Source: a virus
Direction: 5' to 3' (one strand)
IMG/VR virus record: IMGVR_UViG_3300035698_022190
Location: 124,001-188,000 of that record
DNA: 64,000 bases
The translations under genes were made by a program, and so were the position numbers. A model generated the notes under the pieces. That model ran no database searches, was not told where the DNA came from, and saw only the letters and a list, made by a program, of their open reading frames with translations. Positions within the stretch are counted from its first letter, which is position 1; each line of letters starts with the position of its first letter. Positions 54,982 to 64,000 of the stretch are shown piece by piece.

Positions 54982-57144
54982 ATGAGTTTTAATTTAAATA
55001 AAGTTGAGTATAAAGACCATTTAAAAGGGTTTTGAGCGGGCAATTTAATAGCTAATTGGAAAGCGTTGCCGAGCGAGTTCAAGAAATTTGAGCCACCATT
55101 TTTTACCACAAAGGATGATATACTGTTTCCCTATAACTGGCAAGTGAACTGGAAAGCTGACGACGACAATGATATTGAGTATATGTATTTACACTTAATG
55201 AATAAACATAAAACATTGCAGCTGTCAGCAAATCAAATTCGAGATGGATGATTAGAACATATAAACGATGATTATTTGTGGGTTGCCAATCAGCGTGCTT
55301 ATGATTTAATGAAAACAGGCATGGTTCCCCCAAGCACAGGAATGGCGTGTAATAATGAGTTTTCTGACAAGATTGATGCCCAAATAGAGTGTGAAATCTT
55401 TGGTGTATTTTATCCCGATGAGCCACACAAGGCATTAAATATAGCAGATTTGCCAATTAGAACAGTTGGCGAAGGTATTGCTTATCACGCCTCAAGAGTT
55501 TATGTGGCGATGTATTCTTTAGCTTTAAACAGTCAATCGCCATTAGAGTTGTTAGATAAAGCAATCCAATATGGGAATGATAAAACAAGTGAGATTTATA
55601 ATTCAATAAGAGTAAGTTTCAAAAATAGTTATACTTGGGAAGAAGCGAGAGATTTCTTTTATGAAGAATATCAAAAGAACAACTCTGACTACGATTGGGC
55701 GTTAGATGCTGAGATTAATTTTGGTGCTGTTCTAATTGCTCTGTTATGGGGTGAAATGGATTACAAAAAGACTGTGATGATTGGTACTCTTGCAGGATGG
55801 GATTCAGATTGTAATGCAGTTACAGCAGGGTCATTGGTTGGATATGTAAAAGGATTCAAACATCTTGAACAGGTTTTTGGTAGAAAGATTTATACTAATT
55901 ATAATATAGCAAGAACTCGTAAGAATATGCCTGATTATTTACCTAATGTAAGTGGCGCTGAAGATACTTTTGAGTTCATGGCAGATAGAATGATTAATTT
56001 TATGACAATAGATAATGGAGATAAAATGAAAAAAGTAATATTTTGTATTGGAGACAGTAGAACTGCTGCAGGACACAGTCCTTGGTACACACCAGCTCCC
56101 GATAGTTATCCTTTTTTCTTACAGCAAGAAATGGGGAATGGGTATGATGTTAGACAGTGGGGACAAGGTGGCACTTCTGTAACTAAGGGAGTCCATTGGA
56201 GTATCTGGGATGGTTTTGAAGGTAACCCGGCTTTGTCTTTTCAGCATTTAAAAAATGTTCAGCAAATAGAGAGTTTCTGGGATAAAGCTTTTCCTGGAAT
56301 GCCTTTTAATGAAACTGAGATAATTAACATCGTCAATTATGGTACTAATGATGCGATGAATAATAGATGGCCTACAACTAAAGCGAACTTTAAAAGGGAT
56401 TACAAAGCATTAACTTGGCTACTAAAAGGTAAAACATACCTTTGTTTACCACAGCCAACTTTTGGTACAGGTGAAGACCATGTTTATAACTCGTCAATTT
56501 TAGAAGTGCACGCATTAATAAATGAGCTTTCCAAAGAAACAGGATGCCCCACAATAGACTTTTATACAGGTACAACAGCTAGTATGTCGCCTGTTGATGG
56601 GCTACATTTCGGAGCATTAGGCAATATGCACTTTGCTAATGCAGCAAGTAAAGAATTAAAAAATGACTCACCAATAATACCACCAATAATCGGAGAACCT
56701 ATGGAAACACCAATAATTAAAATTGAAAATAATAAACTATCCGTAACTAATTTTGATCCAACTGTTACAAATTATAGCTGGCAGTATAGTAAAACATTGC
56801 ATGGTTATGATGAATGGCTTGGTTTTGGAACAGAAATGGACATTAAGCCGAGATTCCAAATAGATGGACATTATTTCTTTTGTTACGCAAGAGATAATAC
56901 CACTGATGGTAGAACACCTGATTCTAAGAGGGTGATATATAAATCAGGCGCCCCGGCCCCAATATGCGGATGCACAGATTCGGAAGCAACAAATTATAAT
57001 CCAAACGCCACAGAAGATGACGGCACATGCATATACTCTAACCCCACCAATAATGATAAAGTTGTTTTAGAGATGCGAGCACATCTTTTAACTGCTACAA
57101 ATGCATTAACTGCCATTGAAGACTTATTTGATGATATTGAGTAA
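54982..57144 (+). CDS. ADP-ribosylglycohydrolase + SGNH hydrolase protein, two TGA=Trp codons
   Basis: With TGA at 55033 and 55249 read as Trp this is one 720-residue protein. Residues 1-345 match the ADP-ribosylglycohydrolase (DraG/ARH) family: LKGFWAGNLIAN at the start (W from TGA) and TLAGWDSDCNAVTAGSLVG near 270. From Met349 a GDSL/SGNH hydrolase domain follows (FCIGDSRTAAGH, NYGTND, VDGLHFG). The end has CGCTDSEATNYNPNATEDDG, a repeat typical of marine Bacteroidota. An internal GGAG-ataaa-ATG at 56017-56028 could start the SGNH part alone. Confidence 0.8.
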
Positions 57145-57157
57145 AATTTAAGGAGAC

Positions 57158-57433
57158 ATGATGAAAAAAATAGCTAATAGATTTGTGCCCTCAAGAGATT
57201 TCGTTAAGCTTTGAAACAGGCGTAGTCGTATTGCAGCACAGCTCACAAAACAGGTAGCTGAAATAGCAACTAAACGAGTAGCACCTGGACCAGAGCCATT
57301 GGGAAAATTTATGAAAGCAATAAAAGTTCCAAGCCAACGAATCACAAAAGTTGATCAAGATATTTCTAAAGTCCAGTCAATAATAAATAAAAAAAGATAT
57401 TCAAAATTATACAAACAGTATCATGGAGCTTAA
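57158..57433 (+). CDS. basic protein with one TGA=Trp codon, 91 aa
   Basis: AGGAG lies 2 nt before ATG 57158 (5 nt before the ATG at 57161). TGA 57212-57214 interrupts the standard reading; as Trp the frame continues (FVKLWNRRSRIAAQLTKQVA) to TAA 57431. Overlaps the DUF192 gene by 11 nt. Helical and basic; unknown. Confidence 0.65.
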
Positions 57434-57776
57434 ATTAAAATATATTTTCACTACCGAGACAGATCGTCAAGAGGGGCTTATGCAGAAGGCCCCTCTTGCA
57501 CAGAACGAAGGTGCTTTATTTATCTGGCAAAAGCCCGTTGTAAATTATGTTTGGAATAAGAACGTATCCTTTCCAATAGATGTCGGATTTTTTTCTGAAT
57601 CACACTCTCTTATTAATATAGAGCATTTAAGAGCTTATCAAGAAAGTCCAGTATATTCAGTTGGGCGCTATCAATTTATCTTAGAAACCCCTCATAGTTG
57701 GTTTATTAAACACAAAATAAAAGTGTTTACCAACTTAATTAAACTTTTAGACCCTATACCCAAAGAATTATCTTGA
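57423..57776 (+). CDS. DUF192-family protein
   Basis: This 117-residue protein shows the DUF192 layout: RQEGLMQKAPLAQNEGALFI, NYVWNKNVSFPIDVGFF and a C-terminal YQFILETPHSWF. DUF192 proteins are small beta barrels of unknown role, found in many phages and bacteria. The stop given is TGA 57774-57776; if this is read as Trp the protein gains six residues and ends at TAA 57792. Confidence 0.7.
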   Translation: MELKLKYIFTTETDRQEGLMQKAPLAQNEGALFIWQKPVVNYVWNKNVSFPIDVGFFSESHSLINIEHLRAYQESPVYSVGRYQFILETPHSWFIKHKIKVFTNLIKLLDPIPKELS

Positions 57777-57801
57777 CAAACTGCTAAAAATTAACTATCT
57801 T
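57773..57801 (+). promoter_or_regulatory. rightward late promoter, leaderless
   Basis: TTGACA, 17 nt, TATCTT, ATG 57807 starts 5 nt later. The TTGACA overlaps the DUF192 TGA codon. Confidence 0.65.
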
Positions 57802-57806
57802 AAAGT

Positions 57807-58304
57807 ATGTTAAATCCTGCGACTGATAAGACACAACCTTCCGAATATACGAAGGCCCTCAAACTAAAAAATAAACTTGATATTGCTATACGCAATAAAG
57901 AGCTCCAAAACATTTCTCATAATGTTCGAGCAATGGTTGATGGAAAAGAAAGTAACAAATCTTTTGCTAAGAGTGTTAGCAAACATACCGCCACAGGTGC
58001 TGTAGTAGGCGCTGCCGCTGGTGGGGTTGCCTCTGTTCCCCTATCTTTAATATCAAAAGGTTTTAGAGGTTTAAGACATAAGCCCATTGGCATGGCTACA
58101 GTGGCTGCCTCAACTGCAATCGGTGCAGTTGCGCTTGGCGGAAATCGCCTTAGACAGGGAAAACGTCCAATTCAAATTAGACAACACGACGCAGATTTAA
58201 TGCATTTAAAAGGCTTAAGACAAGAATTAAAAAACACAGAATCACCTGCTTATACAGCATATGTTAAACATAACAGAAAGTTGAGCAGGACTGTGGATGT
58301 TTAA
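57807..58304 (+). CDS. Gly/Ala-rich membrane-like protein, 165 aa
   Basis: Central segments TATGAVVGAAAGGVASVPLS and GMATVAASTAIGAVALGG are glycine-zipper-like helices that could insert in membranes, between basic flanks (RGLRHK, NRLRQGKR). Similar segments recur in the next genes. Possibly a virion ejection protein. Confidence 0.6.
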   Translation: MLNPATDKTQPSEYTKALKLKNKLDIAIRNKELQNISHNVRAMVDGKESNKSFAKSVSKHTATGAVVGAAAGGVASVPLSLISKGFRGLRHKPIGMATVAASTAIGAVALGGNRLRQGKRPIQIRQHDADLMHLKGLRQELKNTESPAYTAYVKHNRKLSRTVDV

Positions 58305-58764
58305 AGTCAATGCTGTTTCACATAAAAATTTTTCAGAAATACAAAAAGAAGTTTTAGATCAAACGATTGTTAAGCTCGAAACGGTATTTAATAGTCAAAA
58401 ATTTAAAGAACAAGTAGTAAACTTTAAATGTCCTTTAACAGGAAAGGAAGAATTTCTTGAAAATTTAGGACATTCAAATGAACAGTTGTATGACAAGTTG
58501 ATGAGCGGAGCCACACTCCACGTAGAAATTGATACCGACCTACCCAGTCGCAGGGTTATCGGATATACATATCCCAAAGGGGTTACAATTTATACATATA
58601 AGTGGTGGTTTGATAAATATGCAAAAAAATATTATGCTGCTCATTTAGCGCATGAATGGTGCCATAAACTAAACTTTGACCATACAGCACGTCGTAAGAA
58701 ACGGTGGAAGTATACTGTACCATATATGATAGGAAATATAGTAGAAGAGTTAACTAATGAGTAA
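58297..58764 (+). CDS. zinc metallopeptidase-like protein, 155 aa
   Basis: HLAHEWCHKLNFDH places an HExxH zinc motif at residues 119-123 with His/Asp at 128-129 as a third ligand. The fold resembles small phage M-type peptidases. It overlaps the neighbouring genes by 8 nt on each side, so it is co-translated with the ATP-grasp gene. Confidence 0.72.
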   Translation: MFKVNAVSHKNFSEIQKEVLDQTIVKLETVFNSQKFKEQVVNFKCPLTGKEEFLENLGHSNEQLYDKLMSGATLHVEIDTDLPSRRVIGYTYPKGVTIYTYKWWFDKYAKKYYAAHLAHEWCHKLNFDHTARRKKRWKYTVPYMIGNIVEELTNE

Positions 58765-61408
58765 AGCCAAAGATATTTGATCTAAGACTAAAAAACAAGT
58801 TGGACAGAAAGTCGAACAGATTGAGAAAAAAGATATAGCTATTGGTACTGGTGTAGGACTTGGCGCTGGGACAATAGCCCAGAAAATAGACAAACCTAAA
58901 CGTTTGTTTGCCGGTGGAGTCCATCAAGGTAAAAAATTAGTCTACTATAATCCTTTTGTAGCAAAGTATCCTTTTAAAATACAAGGTAAGTTCAAAGAGA
59001 CAAAGCGAAAAATTAATCGAGCAGCTACATTTATTTCCAGAAAAAAGGCTCAGATTAGACACCCCGCAATTCCCGTTTACACAGATTCCCAAAAAATACC
59101 AAAAGGCTCGGTCGCTTATAATTACTCTGAATTAGACCTTAAGGGCGGGGGCCCAAATAGGGCTCCTGTGCATAAAAGTGTATCTGTAATTAATAATATA
59201 AAAGATTCTTCTACCTTTACTGATAAGTATAATTTACAATCTAGTAAGGCTTTTTATTCACGGGGTATTTCAACAAAAACAGAAATGTTTGATGACTATG
59301 TATCACGCAAAGTAGGGAAACCCATAAAAGATATTAGCCAGCTAGAGGCTCAAAAAGTCTTTGAAAGTGCCTCTCACAAATTTGTAAAACCACGAGTCGG
59401 AACCATGAGCCAAGGAACTTATACTTCTGGTGAGAAACTTTTAACTGAATTTGATGAGACCATCGGAAAGGGTACTAACAAAAAATCAGGTAAACCAGCT
59501 TTCTTAAAGGTTTGAAATAATAAAAAGAATTTTATTGTACAAGACAAATTAGATTTTGCTGGCAAAAAAGAATATCGTATCCATGTGGGACCAGAAGGTG
59601 TAGAGCAGACCGGTTTTAAACGTTTTGGAAGAAGAAACCCTGTAAATGCCTTTAAACATGTGGATCAAGAATTTTTAGGAAATCTTGGGGCTGCTCATAA
59701 AGAATTTCTGAAAACTAAGGGTGAGTCAAAGAACATGGTTATTGGTTATGACGTCGCGCAGACCAAAAAAGGATGGAAGGTGGTCGAAGGTAATATTATG
59801 TCAGACTTTAAAGCAGGCGGACACTGAAGAGCAAAAAATTTAAAATTTAGACATGCTGTAACAGGAAAAGGTCTTACAGGTAAAGCTATAGGTGTAGGAG
59901 CTTTAGCAGCTGTAGGCGTAACAGCATACTCTGCATTAAAGAAAGAGGCTGCAAAGAAACGGAAAGTTTCCGGAGAAACAAAAGCCACGGCATTAATGGC
60001 AGGCGGAGCAACCACTGCTGGAACATATATTCATCTTCGTAAGCCTGATTATCACACATCAAGAAACATAGCCGCACTTCAAAGAGAATCAAAAGGTAAA
60101 GTTACTTCTTTACATTATAATACTTCAAGTAAATTCCATCAATTAGCTAATAAGGCTGTATTTGGTGGATCTATGAAACATCTTGATTCTCATAAGCTGT
60201 GGTCCCAAAGAAAAGGACCTTGAAAAAAAGGAAAGAAAAAACAAATTGAAGGTACATTATATCTTAGATCACAGAAGGGGACTGCAACAAAATGAGTACC
60301 AGATGTGGGAATTAATTTAGATCCGGGACAGCACGCAAAAAAGGGCGGCAAAGGATCAGCCTGAGGTCGTTTAATAAAAAAAGAAACATTATCTGATACC
60401 CCTGCATTGAAAGGTCTGGCAGTTGAGAATTGAGATGCTGATAGGTTTCTTGAATCGAGAGGTACTACTCGAAAAGAATTTTTGTCAAAAACAAACGATG
60501 AGTGGGAACCGCTATTTAAAAAGTGGCATAAAGAAAAGCCAGTATTTGTTAAACAAGACAGTTCCAATATGAAGGGAGTATATGGTGATTTAGATAAAAT
60601 TAGACGACACCAAATGAAAGACATTGGGGGAAAGAAAGTATATACCCCAATCAAAACTGACAATTATGATATTCTTAGAAAGCAATTAACTAACCCACCT
60701 AAGGCAGTAAAAGGGGCTGTTAATAGAGGCACTTTCTTTTTTGGCGCAAAGATTCCAAAGGAAATGAAAGAATATCGTGTTCACACTCTTAATGGAAAGT
60801 TTTTAAATGCTTCTCCTCGTTGGGGTGACAAAGCTCTAACAAAATGAGAAACCAATCCAGCTAAAATTAATGAAAAATCCATTCGACAGCTTGAAGCTGG
60901 TGTAACAAAGCTCCAATATGAAGAGCTCCCCAAAGAACTAAAAAAGCATAGACAGCATAAAAGATTTAAAACCTCGCCTGCTCGAATTCGTCACAAATAT
61001 TTAGGGATGGACGTTTTTATAGACCCATCTGGAAAGCATGCTCCAAAAATAGTAGAAATTAATTCTAGTCCTATGACTGCTGGTATGCCTATGACTAATT
61101 TAAGGAAGGATCAGGTAGAAGATATATTACAACAAAATAAAAGAATTAAAGGGCCTTTACCTGATACTAAAAGCAAAGCTTATAAAAAAATTGTGCGAAA
61201 GCCAAAAAACTTCTTACTTTTAACGAAATCTCGTTTAGGTAAAATGAAAGCACAGCATAGTGAAGCAAAAGCTTTTTATACTTCTTTGACTGGAAGAAAA
61301 GAATTTAGAAATGTAGCGGTAGCCAAAGCTGGCGTAGCTGGTTTAGCAACAATTGGATTAACAGGAGCGGCAATTCATGGCCTCAAAAAAAGAAAAAAGA
61401 ACAGATAA
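58757..61408 (+). CDS. tandem ATP-grasp-like membrane protein with eight TGA=Trp codons, 883 aa
   Basis: TGA at 58778, 59513, 59825, 60221, 60293, 60362, 60431 and 60845 all fall in one frame from ATG 58757 to TAA 61406. Two ATP-grasp-like units can be seen: FIVQDKLDFAGKKEYRIHV to VIGYDVAQTKKGWKVVEGN (about 260-350), and PVFVKQDSSNMKG with KEYRVHTL to LGMDVFIDPSGKHAPKIVEI (about 590-770). Gly/Ala-rich helices sit at the N-terminus, in the middle and at the C-terminus. ATP-grasp enzymes join carboxylates to amines; the substrate is unknown. Confidence 0.75.
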
Positions 61409-62567
61409 TTTAATTTCTGCAGCAGGCGGCACGGGTGTGGGGACAGCTGCATACTTAGGTAGCAGGTCTATTGACATCTCAAATCACTCAGATGCGACAC
61501 AGCAGCGTTTAATTTCTGCTCATAAAAAACGTGGTACAGGCATTGGTTTTAGAAATAAGCCTAGAGCCCTGCTAGCTAAAGTTATATATGAGCCTAAATT
61601 TAAGTATTATACTTTAAAGTCACAGGTACGGAAAAACCCACCAGGGGTAATGTTTAGTAAATTACTTACTAAAACTGAGGGCGGTATTACTATTAATGGC
61701 CCTAAGTTATTTAAATCTTATCGCAAAACTTTAAGTAATAAAAAGAATTACCAAAACCTTCCGCATATTGGAAAATATTTTCCGAAAACAATGGAAATGA
61801 CGGATGCCTTTGCAGAAGTTGGTATTTCAAATGTATCTAAAACCACCGATAAACAGCTTTTAAAAGGCGTAGCTGATATTGAAAAGAAACACGGTAAGTT
61901 CTTTTATAAACAAAAACCAGACTTTGATAGAAATCTAGGGCACTCAATGCGTGGAGCATACGGCCATAGTGAGGATATACCTAAGGGTGTAAAACGTACA
62001 GATATTACTCTTTGAGACCGCGTACGAAATAAAGATGTAAGATATAAAAAAGCTCCTGACATATTAAAAACAATTAGAAAAGAAGCCCCTAATGTACTAA
62101 TCAGCAATGATTGGGGAACAGGACACAAAGAATACCGTTTAGAAATTTTGGGAGATAAGCCCACACTTCTACACCGTTTTGGTCGTAAAAAAGGAATGAA
62201 GGTTAAGATAGACAAAGAATTAAGTGAGTCTGGAAGAGCCGGGTTAAACACATTTATTGGTGACTATAAAAAATATTTAACCAACAAAGGGGCATACAAG
62301 CATCTAGATGAAGTTCCTTTTGTTGGCGCAGATATAATTATTCCTAAGAAAGGAAGGGTAAAAGGAGTAGAGTTACAATGGAATTCAGGTTTCCCCTTCC
62401 ATGCTAAGGCAATGAAACATATGGTATCTAAACCCTATGGATCAACCGGACGCATGGCCGAATATATAACGGGACGTATTTCACATCCAAAGGCATTAGC
62501 TATAGGAGGTACTGCAGCCTTAGCAGTTGGCGGCGGAATCAAAGCGTGGAGAAGACGTAACGATTAA
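61377..62567 (+). CDS. ATP-grasp-like protein with membrane-like ends, one TGA=Trp codon, 396 aa
   Basis: TGA 62013-62015 lies in frame (DITLWDRVRNKD). It has a single degenerate ATP-grasp-like region (KFFYKQKPDFDRNLG, GHKEYRLEILGDKP, VPFVGADIIIPKKG with VKGVELQWNSG). Gly-rich helices lie at both ends (SAAGGTGVGTAAYLGS and KALAIGGTAALAVGGGIKAW). It overlaps the 883-aa gene by 32 nt and looks like its paralogue. Confidence 0.7.
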
Positions 62568-63454
62568 TGAAAACTTTAGTTAAATTAGGTTTTGAGGCTG
62601 CTAAACCACGTACGCGTCTTAGACGTGTCACGGATGTAGGCACAGCGGCCTTTGCTGGGGCCTTAACGTCACTTGTACCCGGAGTCCCTATAGGAACCGG
62701 TATAGTAGCTGGGATAGCTCCTAAGGGCCATAAAACAGAAGTGGCGGCTAAAACAACAGCTGGAGGTATACTTGCCTCAGCACCCGCAGCAATGTATGGT
62801 GTGCATAGGTTAGCTAAAGATGTCAGTAATACTAATAAAGCTGATTATATGCGCTTAATAGATCGCGGACAAGAATTATATAAAGATGTAAAGACCGGGA
62901 AAGCAGGTAAGTGAAAAACGTTAAAGTATATGATGCGTCGAAGTAAAGGGGCAACTAAGAAAATGTATGCAGCCAACATTGCCTTAGGAACAATAGGAAC
63001 TGGGCTATCATATGCTGCAGCAACAAAAAATTATTATAAAAAAGCAGAACTAACTAAGCTTGGTTTCCATCCTGAGTCTTTTACGCAACCATCTCATGAA
63101 AAAGATCAGGCCTTTCTAAATTCTTTTTCGCGTGCGGGGATTAGTGGCAAAACAAGAAAAACTTTAAATAATCCACTGACTTGGGCTTTAGGTGGTATAA
63201 GTTTATTTATGAATCATAAAAAACGTTCAGATAATCCAGAGTCAATGTGGCCTTATTTAACTGGTGGTTTGTTAGCAGCAATATCAATAAAAAGATGAAG
63301 CAACGCAAGCAAAAGAGAAAAACAAAAATTTGTAAAAGAATATAATGCTACAATGGGCACCACTTTTACTTTAAAGCATCCTAAGATGCAATCACTTTGG
63401 AATATGACAAATGCCCATGCAAATAGGGTAGACAGGTTTAAAGGTAATGGCTAA
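62567..63454 (+). CDS. Gly/Ala-rich membrane-like protein with two TGA=Trp codons, 295 aa
   Basis: In-frame TGA at 62912 and 63296. Contains GTAAFAGALTSLVPGVPIGT, KKMYAANIALGTIGTGLSYA and WALGGISLFMNHKKRS. Begins right at the previous stop (TAATG). Role unknown; probably the same complex as its neighbours. Confidence 0.65.
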
Positions 63455-64000
63455 ATTTTTTAAAAAAGCTGAGTATGATCCAACTAAAGTACGTCAGGCC
63501 CCTGGCTATGATGCCGGAGCTCAATATAAACATAATAGAAACACGCCTACATCACATGCTATTAGACAATTAGGGGCAGAGTGAATTTATAGAAAACCCC
63601 CAAAAGGAGTTTTTAAAGAAAGTAAAATTCCTGTAAATCAGGGATCCCATTTAAAAACAGCCGGGGTATGGGGAAAATTTACTAATGCCTTGTCAGAAGG
63701 TTTTAAAGAAAGCGACGCTGAATTAAAACAAAGTATGAATCATGGTTGAGAGACTTTAAAAGCTCATGGTAGGTATGGTAAGCATTTGAGTAAACATAAA
63801 TTTTATGTTTATAAAACGGGTCGAGAGTATGGAACGCCTCGTATTCCTTTATTAAAGCACGACATGTCAAAATTTTTACCAAGTGAATGAGTTCCCTATA
63901 CTAATTTTTGAGAAGGCCCTGAGGGAGTTAAAGGTACATCAAAATCTAGAACATTAAAAACTAGATATGGTCTAGCAGCTCCAGCAGTTTACGATCGTTT
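63447..64000 (+). CDS. DUF5662-like protein, partial, four TGA=Trp codons
   Basis: Opens at ATG 63447 and runs off the window. In-frame TGA at 63582, 63747, 63888 and 63909. The stretch HKFYVYKTGREYGTPRIPLL, HDMSKFLPSEWVPYTNFWEG resembles DUF5662 (HDxSKFxPSEWxPY); the W in PSEW and in NFWEG come from TGA codons, which fits family conservation. Confidence 0.7.

Noticed and set aside
53155-64000. Frameshifts or sequencing errors explaining the broken late ORFs
   Set aside because: All interruptions are TGA in the same frame with correct downstream phase; errors would give mixed stops and frame changes.
53155-64000. TGA as glycine (code 25) or selenocysteine
   Set aside because: The conserved positions in LigD-PE and the DUF5662-like protein call for Trp; selenocysteine would not occur up to eight times per protein without SECIS elements.

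Overview
This window looks like part of a large, AT-rich, double-stranded DNA phage of unknown host. It has no cellular housekeeping genes. It is filled with tightly packed small genes, phage-type nucleic-acid ligases, RNA-repair enzymes, tRNA-like sequences, a LAGLIDADG endonuclease and late structural genes. Host clues conflict. The late promoters (TTG, about 20 nt, then TATATTTA, with the start codon almost at the transcription start), a histone-H1-like protein and a CTD/NYNP/DDGTC repeat point towards Bacteroidota. The leftward genes use strong AGGAG ribosome sites, which are unusual there.

Layout. (1) 1-24.5 kb, all leftward: a dense early-type operon of about 75 mostly small genes. It includes an RNA-repair set (RtcB, an Rnl2-type RNA ligase and an RlaP-like nucleotidyltransferase), a T4-type DNA ligase, a radical SAM protein, a thermonuclease and HNH-type genes. 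Three gaps at 6.4, 8.1 and 20.8 kb hold candidate structured RNAs, each closed by an 8-9 bp terminal stem. A 1.4-kb gene-free block at 21.8-23.2 kb carries three identical-geometry 22-bp dyads and several AACGTT-centred palindromes, and is a candidate origin or control region. (2) 24.5-26.4 kb: tRNA-like sequences and a large block of potential RNA structure. (3) 26.4-30.7 kb, leftward: small zinc-binding proteins, a lipoprotein and RNase HII. (4) 30.7-36.4 kb, rightward: baseplate or tail-type genes. (5) 36.4-50.8 kb: a mosaic of single-gene leftward cassettes, each with its own promoter and terminator, interleaved with rightward methyltransferase/glycosyltransferase, sulfotransferase-like and homing-endonuclease genes. 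(6) 50.8-64 kb, rightward: a late cluster (histone-like, papain-like protease, Hsp20, LigD-like ligase, ADP-ribosylglycohydrolase/SGNH protein, DUF192, metallopeptidase, ATP-grasp-like proteins, DUF5662-like protein).

The outstanding observation is a split genetic code. From 53.1 kb to the right edge, eight of the genes read through at least 19 in-frame TGA codons, at positions where tryptophan fits and, in recognisable families, where Trp is conserved. With TGA read as Trp the fragments join into single genes, for example an 883-residue protein at 58757-61408 with eight TGA codons. In the leftward genes TGA is still a stop, and at least 14 gene pairs are coupled by ATGA overlaps. This matches the published idea that some phages switch the code late in infection with a suppressor tRNA. 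I could not find a convincing UCA-anticodon tRNA or a TrpRS in this window.

The early region would act on RNA and DNA (repair, ligation, nucleases, small regulators), and the late cluster builds virion or entry proteins. Several late proteins share Gly/Ala-rich membrane-like segments next to ATP-grasp-like domains, a combination I do not recognise from described phage systems.
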